Assembly: GCA_903835235.1 (NCBI GenBank)
Contig: CAILMF010000055.1
Span: 124,001-188,000, forward strand
Length of the DNA stretch: 64,000 nt
Reading direction: 5' to 3'
Source: an uncultured Rhodospirillales bacterium
Lineage (GTDB): Bacteria; Pseudomonadota; Alphaproteobacteria; Acetobacterales; Acetobacteraceae
The translations under genes and the position numbers were made by a program. Each line of letters opens with the position of its first letter. Within the stretch, counting starts at the first letter, position 1. The notes below the pieces were generated by a model, which saw nothing but the letters and a program-made list of their open reading frames with translations, ran no database searches and was not told the DNA's origin. Of this stretch, positions 52,888 to 61,072 are shown in pieces.

Positions 52888-54314
52888 GGCCGAGTGGCTG
52901 GAGCCTGCGCGGCCAGTTGATCCGCTCGCTGACGCTGGGCATCACGCTCAGCTGGCTTGCCGCCGCCGCGCTGGCGGTGCTGGCGGTGCGGTTCGAGCTG
53001 CATGAGGAGTTCGACAGCGTGCTGCAGGAAACCGCGCAGCACCTGCTGCCGGCGATCCTGGCCGACCACGGCGCGGTGCTGGACCTGCCGGCCGGCGACG
53101 CCCATCCGCCGACGCTGCCGGCGGTGCCGCACGACGAGTACATCACCTACCAGGTGCTGACCGCGGAGGGGCAGGTGAAGCTGCGTTCCCACCAGGCGCC
53201 GATGCGTCCCTTCGTGCTGCCGGTGACCACCGGCTTCGCCTGGGACGCCGCTGGCCGCCGGGTCTATTCGGAACTGTCGGTGGATGGGCGCTACGCGATC
53301 GAGATTGCCGAGCCGGCCGGCCATCGGCGCGAGCCGATCATCAACGCCATCCTGCTGCTGCTGCTGCCGCTGGGCGGGCTGGTGCCGGTGGCCATCTGGC
53401 TCATCCGCCGTTCGGTCCGCCATGGCCTGAAGCCGCTGCTGGCGGTGCAGCGGGAGATTGCCGGCCGCAGCCGCAGCAACCTGCGGCCGCTGCCGATCTC
53501 CAGCCTGCCGGAGGAACTCGGCACCCTGGTGGCCGACGTGAACCTGCTGCTGCAGCGCCTCTCCCTGGCGCTGGAAAGCGAACGCAGCTTTGCCGCCAAC
53601 AGCGCGCATGAACTGCGCACCCCCGTGGCCGCGGCCATGGCGCAGACCCAGGTGCTGGCCGCCCGTCTCGGCGAGGATACCCCCCTCGGGCAACGCGCCC
53701 TGGCGATCGTGGCGGAGATGCGGCGCATGTCGCGGCTGGCGGAGCGGTTGCTGCAACTCAGCCGGGCCGATTCCGGCATGGCCATGGCCGGCGAGCCGCA
53801 GGACGTGCTGCCGCTGGTGGAGCTGTTGGTGGAGGATGCCAATCGCCAGTCGGGCCAGGCCGGTCGCATCCGGCTGGACACTGGCGGGGCTGAGAGTTTC
53901 CTGCTGGCGGCAGACCTGGATGCGCTGGGCATCGCCATCCGCAACCTGTTGGACAATGCCCTGCTGCATGGCACGGCCGATGGCATCGTGGCCGTAAGGC
54001 TGGCGCCCGGGCCGGAGATCATCGTCGGCAATGACGGCCCGGTGGTGGCGGCGGCGGACCTGGCCAGGCTGACCGAGCGCTTCCACCGCCTGGACACGGA
54101 CCGGCCCGGCAGTGGCCTGGGCCTGGCCATCGTGGAGACCATCATGCGCCAGATGGGTGGCGCATTGCGGCTGCATTCCCCGGCGCGGGGGATGGCAACA
54201 GGCTTCGAGGCCGTGCTTGCGTTTCCGCCGGATGCCCGCGGTAAAGGGCAGAAAAGTTCAGAAAAACTTACCAACCCCGCGTTTCGTCAGCTTGGCGTCA
54301 GTTCGCCTTCCTAG
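52884..54314 (+). CDS. Sensor histidine kinase
   Basis: A 476-residue membrane kinase with two hydrophobic segments (about 13-35 and 152-175) flanking a ~115-residue periplasmic sensor, HAMP-like linker, H box FAANSAHELRTPVAA with His242, N box NLLDNALLHG and G box RPGSGLGLAIVET. Partner of the response regulator upstream (ATGA overlap). The sensor domain has no name I recognise. The gene ends 69 bp before the RTX gene, close enough for read-through. Confidence 0.93.
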   Translation: MRPSGWSLRGQLIRSLTLGITLSWLAAAALAVLAVRFELHEEFDSVLQETAQHLLPAILADHGAVLDLPAGDAHPPTLPAVPHDEYITYQVLTAEGQVKLRSHQAPMRPFVLPVTTGFAWDAAGRRVYSELSVDGRYAIEIAEPAGHRREPIINAILLLLLPLGGLVPVAIWLIRRSVRHGLKPLLAVQREIAGRSRSNLRPLPISSLPEELGTLVADVNLLLQRLSLALESERSFAANSAHELRTPVAAAMAQTQVLAARLGEDTPLGQRALAIVAEMRRMSRLAERLLQLSRADSGMAMAGEPQDVLPLVELLVEDANRQSGQAGRIRLDTGGAESFLLAADLDALGIAIRNLLDNALLHGTADGIVAVRLAPGPEIIVGNDGPVVAAADLARLTERFHRLDTDRPGSGLGLAIVETIMRQMGGALRLHSPARGMATGFEAVLAFPPDARGKGQKSSEKLTNPAFRQLGVSSPS

Positions 54315-54383
54315 GGTCGCCCCACGCATTCAGGGTGGCCCAGGTCGGGATCCGCCGGATGCGTGGCGGAGCGAGCGACGATC

Positions 54384-57300
54384 ATGGCCATTCCTGCAAC
54401 GAAGCTCTATTTGTCCAGCATCCTGGCTGGCGCCGGCTATCGGTATACCCCGGAAGCACCGAGCGACTTCGCCCCCTCCGCCACCGGCGCCACCGGCAGC
54501 ACCTGGCTGGCCTCCATCGCCGACCTGAACGGCGACCTGATGCCGGAGATCATCACCGGCGCCCCCGGCAGTGACGACAAGGCGGTGGACGCCGGCCGGG
54601 TCTACGTCACCTTCGGCACCGCGACGCCGGGCGGCAATGGGTCCCTGGGCGACACCACCAGCGAAATCATCATCGATGGCGGCCGGGCTGGCGACAATGC
54701 CGGCGCCGCGGTCGGCAGCATCACCGACCTGAATGGCGACGGCCGGGCGGAAATCCTGGTCGGCGCGCCGCTGGTGGAAAACGGCATCAAGGTCGATGCC
54801 GGCGCCGCCTACGTGCTCTGGGGCAAGGCCGTGGCCGGCGGGATCGACCTGCTGGACCCCGCCAGCGGTGCCGGCAATGGCATCGGCTACATCATCAAGG
54901 GCGAGGCAGCCGGCGACCGTGCCGGCGGCGCCCTGGCTTCGATTGCCGATCTCAATGGCGATGCCGCCCACCTGGCGGAGGTGGTGGTCGGCGCCGCCGG
55001 CAATGACGCTGGCGGCGTGGATGCCGGCGCTGCCTATGTCGTCTGGGGCAAGGCCTCGGATGGCGCGGTCAACCTGACCACGGTTGCCGCCGGCACGGGC
55101 GGCTTCCGCATCAAAGGTGAAGGCAAGAACGACCAGGCCGGCACCGCGGTCGGCACGGTGGGCGACCTGAACGGTGACGGCCTCACCGAGATCCTGGTGG
55201 GTGCGCCAACCAGTGAGGCCGGCGGCAAGGATGCCGGCGCCGCCTATGTCGTCTTCGGCAAGGCCACGGGCACCGAGGTCGCGCTGGCCAACATCACCGG
55301 GGGCATCGGTGGCTACCGCATCACCGGCCAGGCCGGCGACCACGCCGGCGCCGCGGTCAGCAGCGTCGGTGACGTCAATGCCGATGGCCTCGCCGATATA
55401 CTGGTCGGCGCCCCCAATGGCGGCCACGCCTACGTCGTGTTCGGCAAGGCCAGCACGACGGAAGTGCTGTTGAGCAATGTCGCTGCCGGGCTTGGTGGCT
55501 ACATGATCACGCCCGAGGTTGCCGGCGACCTGACCGGCATGTCCGTCACCGGCGGCGCCGATTTCAACCATGACGGCGTGGCCGACCTGGTGATCGGCAC
55601 CCCCGGCAATGCCGAAGGCGGCGCCAATGCCGGCGCGGTCTATGTGGTTTGGGGCGGTGGCCACACCACGGTCGATCTCTCCCTGGTCGCCCAGGGCATC
55701 GGTGGCGGCAAGATCGTCGGCGCCGCCGGCAGCCTGACCGGCGCCACGGTCGCCCTGGCCGGCGACGTGAACCAGGACGGCAACCCGGACCTGCTGATCG
55801 GCTCCCCCGGCGCGGCCGGTGAGGCCAGCAACATCGTCTTCGACCCCGCCACCTGGCAGCCCGACCCGAACATCTATGGTACCAACGCCGCCGATAGCAT
55901 GGGCGCCGGCTTCGGTGGCCTGCACCTGATCGGCGATACCGCCGACAGCATCTACGGCCTGGGCGGCAATGACAGCATCAGCGCCGCCGGCGGCAGTGAC
56001 CTGGTGGATGCCGGCAGCGGCAACGACACGGTGGATGGCGGCAGTGGCGACAACACCCTGTTGGGTGGCGCCGGCACCGACAGCCTGCTGGGCGGCAGCG
56101 GCAATGACAGCCTGGATGGCGGCGCCGGCGCCGACAGCATGGCGGGCGGCACCGGCAACGACACCTATGTGGTGGACGCCGCCGGCGACGTGGTGACCGA
56201 GGCCCTGGGCGAGGGCACCGACACGGTGCAGGCCGGCATCACCTACGCGCTGGGCGCCAACCTGGAAGCCCTGCTTCTCACCGGCACCGCCCATGTCGGC
56301 ACCGGCAACGAGCTGGACAACACCCTTACCGCCAGCAGTGGCGCCAACACCCTGATGGGCCTGGCCGGCAACGACACGCTGCTGGGCAGCACCGGCAATG
56401 ACAGCCTGGACGGCGGCAGCGGCGCCGACAGCATGGTCGGCGGCGCGGGCAACGACACCTATGTGGTCGATAGCGCCAGCGACGTGGTCAGCGAAGCGCT
56501 GGCCGGCGGCACCGACACGGTGCGCGCCGCGCTGGACTGGACGCTGGGCGCCAATCTGGAAGGCCTGGTACTGACCGGCGCCGCGCAAACCGGCACCGGC
56601 AACGCGCTGGCCAATACGCTGGTCGCCAACACCACGGACAGCACGCTGCTGGGCCTGGCCGGCAACGACACGCTGACCGGCAACACCGGCGCGGACAGCC
56701 TGGATGGCGGCACCGGCAACGACAGCATGGCCGGCGGCGCCGGCAATGACACCTATGTGGTGGACAGCGCCAGCGACGTGGTCAGCGAAGCCCTGGGCGG
56801 CGGCACCGACACGGTGCAGGCCAGCATCGACCATATCCTGGCCGCCAATGTCGAGGCGCTGCTGCTGACCGGCACCGCAACCCACGGCACGGGCAATGCG
56901 CTGGACAACCTGCTGACCGGCAACGACCTGGGCAACACCCTGTCGGGCGCGGCCGGCAACGACACGCTGCTGGGCGGCACCGGCAATGACAGCCTGGATG
57001 GTGGCATCGGCACCGACAGCATGGCCGGCGGCGCCGGCAACGACATCTATGTGGTCGACAACGCCGGCGACGTGGTCAGCGAAGCCACGGCCGGCGGCAC
57101 CGACACGGTGCAGGCCAGCATCGACTTCACGCTGGCCGACAATGTGGAAGCGCTGGTGCTGACCGCGGCCGGGCATCTCGGCACCGGCAATGCCGGCGAC
57201 AACCTGCTGATGGCCGCCGTGGGCGGCGACAGCCTGGCCGGCGCGGCCGGCGCCGACACGCTGCTGGGCAATACCGGCAACGACAACCTGGATGGCGGCA

Positions 57301-60300
57301 CCGGCGCCGACAGCATGGCCGGTGGCGCGGGCAACGACACCTATGTGGTGGACAGCCTCGGCGACGTGGTGACGGAAGCCGTGGGCGCCGGCACCGACAC
57401 GGTGCAGGCCAGCATCGATGTCACCCTGGCCGACAATGTCGAAGCCCTGGTGATGACGGCCGCCGGCCACATCGGCACCGGCAATGCAGGGGACAACAGC
57501 CTGCTGGGCAGCATCGGCGCCGATACGCTGGCGGGCGGTGCCGGCAATGACAGCCTGGACGGCAATGGCGGCGGCGACAGCCTGGTCGGCGGCGATGGCA
57601 ACGACACCTACACCATCCGCAACCCCGGCGACGTGGTGGTGGAAACCGCCACCGGCGGCTTCGACACGGTCATCGTCACCACCGACTGGACCCTGGCCGA
57701 CAACATCGAGGCGGTGCAGCTGCTGGGTGGCGCCCATGCGCTGACCGGCAATGCCGGCAACAACCAGCTGAGCGGCAGCAGCAGCAACGACACGCTTGAC
57801 GGCGGCGGCGGCGACGACACGCTGCTGGGCGGCGATGGCGACGACGTGCTGGTGGCCAGCAGCGGCGCCTCCACCATGGATGGCGGCAGCGGCGATGACC
57901 GCTACGTGCTGAAGGGCGGCGCGGCGCGCATCGAGGATTTCCTCGGCAACGACACGCTGGACGCCAGCCAGGCCACCGGCGACACCCGGCTGGACCTGTC
58001 GGAGCAGACCGCCTCGGAGGTCGAGGGCAGGACCATCGACTTCGGCACCGGGGGCACCACCGCGGCGCCGCTGGACGTCCAGTTCCTGCAGGACCTCACC
58101 GGCTCCTTCGCCGACGACATCATCACCGTGCGCGGCCTGGTGCCGCAGATCGTCACCGCGCTGCAGGCGGTGCAGAGCAATGCGGTCTTCGGCGTCTCCA
58201 CCTTCCGCGACAAGCCCATCGGCGGCTTCGGCGGGGTCGGCGACTGGGTGTACCAGCAGCAGCTGGCGCTTTCGGTCGACACCACCGCGCTGACCAACGC
58301 CTATACCGCCATGGTCGCCAATAACGGCAATGACGGGCCGGAGGCGCAGATCGAGGCGCTGATGCAGCTGGCGCTGCACAGCACCGATGTCGGCTTCCGC
58401 GCCAACTCGGCCCGCTTCGTCGTGCTGTTCACCGACGCGCCCTTCCACGTGGCCGGCGATGGCGCTGCGGCGGGCATCACCACGCCGAACAACGGCGACG
58501 GCGTGCTGGACGGCACGCCGGCCGGCACCGGCGAGGACTACCCCTTCATCGCCCAGGTCAAGCTGGCGCTGGAAGCCGCCAACATCATCCCGATCTTCGC
58601 GGTCGCCGGTGGTTACGACCTTACCTACCAGGGCCTGGTGACGCAGCTGGGCCGCGGCGCCGAGGTGACGCTGACCGCCAACAGCTCCAACATCATCACC
58701 GCGCTGAACACCGGCCTGACCACGGCGACGACGACCACGATCGAGAATGCCTGGGGCGGCGAGGGCAACGACACGCTGATCGGTGGCGGCATCGGCAACA
58801 GCCTGGCCGGCAATGGCGGCAATGACAGCCTGGATGGCGGTGCCGGCGCCGACAGCATGGCCGGCGGCATGGGCCACGACACCTATGTGGTGGACAATGC
58901 CGGCGACGTGGTGACCGAGTTGGCAGCGCAGGGCAGCGACACCGTGCTGGCCAGCATCGACTACACGCTGGCCGCCAATGTCGAAGCCCTGGTGCTGACG
59001 GGCACCGCCCATGCCGGCACCGGCAATGCGCTGGACAACAGCCTGACCGGCGGCGCCGGTGGTGACACGCTGCTGGGCCTGGACGGCAACGACACACTGG
59101 ACGGCGCCGGCGGCACCGACAGCCTGGCGGGCGGCGCCGGCAACGACCTCTACATCGTCACCGACGCCACCACGGTGGTGGCGGAAGACCTGGCCGGCGG
59201 CACCGACACGGTGCAGGCCAGCATCGACTTCACCCTGGCCGACAACCTGGAAGCCCTGGTGCTGACCGGCACCGCAACGCGCGGCACCGGCAACCTGCTG
59301 GACAACAGGCTGACCGCCGGCAGCGGCGACGCCACGCTGAGCGGCCTGGACGGCAACGACACGCTGCTGGGCGCGGCCGGCAATGACAGCCTGGACGGCG
59401 GCACCGGTGCCGACAGCATGGCCGGCGGCGTGGGCAACGACAGCTATGTGGTGGACGTCGCCGGCGACGTGGTGACGGAACTGGCTGGCCAGGGCACCGA
59501 TACGGTGCAGGCCAGCATCGACTGGACCCTGGGCGCCAACTTGGAAGCGCTGGTGCTGACCGCGGCCGGCCATGTCGGCACCGGCAATGCGCTGGACAAC
59601 CTGCTGCTGGGCAGCATCGGCGTGGACACGCTGCTGGGCGGCGCCGGCAACGACACGCTGGATGGCGCCGGCGGTCTGGACAGCCTGACCGGTGGTACCG
59701 GCAACGACCTCTATTTGGTCGGCACCCTCGGCGAGAAGCTGATGGAACTGTCCGGTGGTGGCATCGACACGGTGCAGGCCAGCATCGCCTGGACGCTGGC
59801 GATCAACTTCGAGAACCTGGTCCTGACCGGCACCGCGGTGACCGGCATCGGCAACGCCGCCGCCAATGTCATCACCGGCAATGACCTGGGCAACTCACTG
59901 CGGGGCATGGTCGGCAACGACACGCTGCTGGGCGGCGCTGGCAACGACACGCTGGACGGCGGCACCGGCGCGGACAGCATGGTCGGCGGCGCGGGCAACG
60001 ACCTCTACATGGTCGACAGCATCGGCGACCTGGTGGTCGAGCAGCCTGGCGGCGGCATCGACAAGGTGATGTCCAGCATCAGCTTCACCCTGGGGGCCGA
60101 GATGGAGAACCTGACCCTGACCGGTGCCGCGACGATCAATGGCTTTGGCAATGCGCTGGGCAACGTGATCACCGGCAACAGCGCGAACAACCTGCTGGAT
60201 GGCGGCGCCGGCAACGACACCCTGTCCGGCGGCAGCGGCAACGACACGCTGCTGGGCGGCGAGGGCGCCGACCAGCTGACCGGCGGGCTGGGCGCCGACA

Positions 60301-60608
60301 TCTTCCGCTTCGGCACGCCTGCCGATGGCGGGGACAAGGTCGTTGACTTCGTCTCGGGCAGCGATGCGCTGGAGTTCTCCGCCCTCGGCTTCGGCGGCGG
60401 GTTGGTTGCCGGCATGGACCTGGGCGCCGCCGACTGCCTGGTACTTGGCACCAGGGCGACGCAGGCCCATGGCCAGTTCCTCTACAATGGCGTCAACGGC
60501 GCCTTGTACTGGGACGCCGACGGCAGCGGGGTCGGCGCCAAGGTGCTGGTCGCCAGCCTTATCGGCCACCCGGCCCTGGCGGCCAGCGACCTGCACGTCT
60601 TCGGGTAG
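54384..60608 (+). CDS. Giant RTX protein with integrin-alpha-like propeller and integrin-beta-like I domain
   Basis: A 2,074-residue, very acidic, cysteine-poor secreted protein. Residues about 30-500 hold seven FG-GAP repeats, each with a calcium motif of the type DLNGDG (at 47, 115, 189, 261, 330, 393, 461), enough for one complete seven-bladed propeller. RTX calcium-binding nonapeptides (GGxGNDxLxG) then form eleven modules of about 98 residues, each also containing a conserved block like YVVDSASDVVSEAL, six before and five after an inserted domain at about 1222-1452. That domain resembles the integrin beta I-like domain: MIDAS DLTGS (Asp1237, Thr1239, Ser1241), ADMIDAS Asp1244-Asp1245, Glu1320 in DGPEAQ, and Asp1351 in LFTDAPFHVAGDG. 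The C-terminus is that of a type I secreted RTX protein; no signal peptide. A role in adhesion or biofilm is inferred. ATG 54384 is chosen; a GTG at 54363 is in frame. Confidence 0.9.
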   Translation: MAIPATKLYLSSILAGAGYRYTPEAPSDFAPSATGATGSTWLASIADLNGDLMPEIITGAPGSDDKAVDAGRVYVTFGTATPGGNGSLGDTTSEIIIDGGRAGDNAGAAVGSITDLNGDGRAEILVGAPLVENGIKVDAGAAYVLWGKAVAGGIDLLDPASGAGNGIGYIIKGEAAGDRAGGALASIADLNGDAAHLAEVVVGAAGNDAGGVDAGAAYVVWGKASDGAVNLTTVAAGTGGFRIKGEGKNDQAGTAVGTVGDLNGDGLTEILVGAPTSEAGGKDAGAAYVVFGKATGTEVALANITGGIGGYRITGQAGDHAGAAVSSVGDVNADGLADILVGAPNGGHAYVVFGKASTTEVLLSNVAAGLGGYMITPEVAGDLTGMSVTGGADFNHDGVADLVIGTPGNAEGGANAGAVYVVWGGGHTTVDLSLVAQGIGGGKIVGAAGSLTGATVALAGDVNQDGNPDLLIGSPGAAGEASNIVFDPATWQPDPNIYGTNAADSMGAGFGGLHLIGDTADSIYGLGGNDSISAAGGSDLVDAGSGNDTVDGGSGDNTLLGGAGTDSLLGGSGNDSLDGGAGADSMAGGTGNDTYVVDAAGDVVTEALGEGTDTVQAGITYALGANLEALLLTGTAHVGTGNELDNTLTASSGANTLMGLAGNDTLLGSTGNDSLDGGSGADSMVGGAGNDTYVVDSASDVVSEALAGGTDTVRAALDWTLGANLEGLVLTGAAQTGTGNALANTLVANTTDSTLLGLAGNDTLTGNTGADSLDGGTGNDSMAGGAGNDTYVVDSASDVVSEALGGGTDTVQASIDHILAANVEALLLTGTATHGTGNALDNLLTGNDLGNTLSGAAGNDTLLGGTGNDSLDGGIGTDSMAGGAGNDIYVVDNAGDVVSEATAGGTDTVQASIDFTLADNVEALVLTAAGHLGTGNAGDNLLMAAVGGDSLAGAAGADTLLGNTGNDNLDGGTGADSMAGGAGNDTYVVDSLGDVVTEAVGAGTDTVQASIDVTLADNVEALVMTAAGHIGTGNAGDNSLLGSIGADTLAGGAGNDSLDGNGGGDSLVGGDGNDTYTIRNPGDVVVETATGGFDTVIVTTDWTLADNIEAVQLLGGAHALTGNAGNNQLSGSSSNDTLDGGGGDDTLLGGDGDDVLVASSGASTMDGGSGDDRYVLKGGAARIEDFLGNDTLDASQATGDTRLDLSEQTASEVEGRTIDFGTGGTTAAPLDVQFLQDLTGSFADDIITVRGLVPQIVTALQAVQSNAVFGVSTFRDKPIGGFGGVGDWVYQQQLALSVDTTALTNAYTAMVANNGNDGPEAQIEALMQLALHSTDVGFRANSARFVVLFTDAPFHVAGDGAAAGITTPNNGDGVLDGTPAGTGEDYPFIAQVKLALEAANIIPIFAVAGGYDLTYQGLVTQLGRGAEVTLTANSSNIITALNTGLTTATTTTIENAWGGEGNDTLIGGGIGNSLAGNGGNDSLDGGAGADSMAGGMGHDTYVVDNAGDVVTELAAQGSDTVLASIDYTLAANVEALVLTGTAHAGTGNALDNSLTGGAGGDTLLGLDGNDTLDGAGGTDSLAGGAGNDLYIVTDATTVVAEDLAGGTDTVQASIDFTLADNLEALVLTGTATRGTGNLLDNRLTAGSGDATLSGLDGNDTLLGAAGNDSLDGGTGADSMAGGVGNDSYVVDVAGDVVTELAGQGTDTVQASIDWTLGANLEALVLTAAGHVGTGNALDNLLLGSIGVDTLLGGAGNDTLDGAGGLDSLTGGTGNDLYLVGTLGEKLMELSGGGIDTVQASIAWTLAINFENLVLTGTAVTGIGNAAANVITGNDLGNSLRGMVGNDTLLGGAGNDTLDGGTGADSMVGGAGNDLYMVDSIGDLVVEQPGGGIDKVMSSISFTLGAEMENLTLTGAATINGFGNALGNVITGNSANNLLDGGAGNDTLSGGSGNDTLLGGEGADQLTGGLGADIFRFGTPADGGDKVVDFVSGSDALEFSALGFGGGLVAGMDLGAADCLVLGTRATQAHGQFLYNGVNGALYWDADGSGVGAKVLVASLIGHPALAASDLHVFG

Positions 60609-60700
60609 ACGGCGTGGCGATGCCGCCCAACGCGGGGCGGCTGTGATCGGCGTGGCGGAGCGCGACACCCGCGTCCGCGGCAGCGGTGGCCGAACGCCGG

Positions 60701-61072
60701 CTACCGCTCGTCGTGCGGGTCCAGCGCCTCGCGCAGCGCATCGCCCACCAGGTTGATGGCCAGCACCACCAGGAACAGCGCCACCCCCGGGAAGATCGAG
60801 ATCCACCAGGCGCCGCTCATCAGGTAGGCGAAGCCATTGGCGATCAGCGGCCCGAGGGAAGGCCGGGTCAGCGGCAGGCCGATGCCGAGGAAGGACAGCG
60901 TCGCCTCCAGCGTGATCGCGCTGCCGACCGCCACCGTCGCCAGCACGATCAAGGGCGGCGCGCAGTTCGGCAGCAGGTGGCGCAGCATGATCCGCCGCGC
61001 CGGCAGCGCCAGCCCGGCGGCGCCGGCAAGCAGCAGGCTGTCACGGCGAGTCAGCATGGCGGAATCCTTCAT
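60701..61072 (-). pseudogene. Deletion scar: binding-protein leader joined to DppC-type permease C-terminus
   Basis: A 123-residue open frame. Residues 1-25 (MKDSAMLTRRDSLLLAGAAG) look like the Tat/Sec leader of a peptide-binding lipoprotein; from about residue 26 the sequence is the last ~98 residues of a DppC/OppC-type permease (RIMLRHLLPNCAPPLIVLAT ... FLGIGLPL ... WISIFPGVALFLVVLAINLV ... GDALREALDP). The rest of the binding protein, the whole first permease and the front of the second are missing, so an in-frame deletion of an ABC operon probably made this chimera. The start overlaps the amidase stop (ATGA), as an intact operon would have. Function as a protein is unlikely. Confidence 0.8.

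Noticed and set aside
54330-59573. Very long open frame (1,747 codons) antisense to the RTX gene
   Set aside because: It is an artefact of GC-rich repetitive RTX codons read on the other strand; its Ala/Val/Gly/His-rich product has no domain and its length follows the repeat period.
55940-60300. 294-bp periodic repeats considered as CRISPR or satellite DNA
   Set aside because: They are in-frame coding modules of an RTX protein with the expected calcium-binding motifs.
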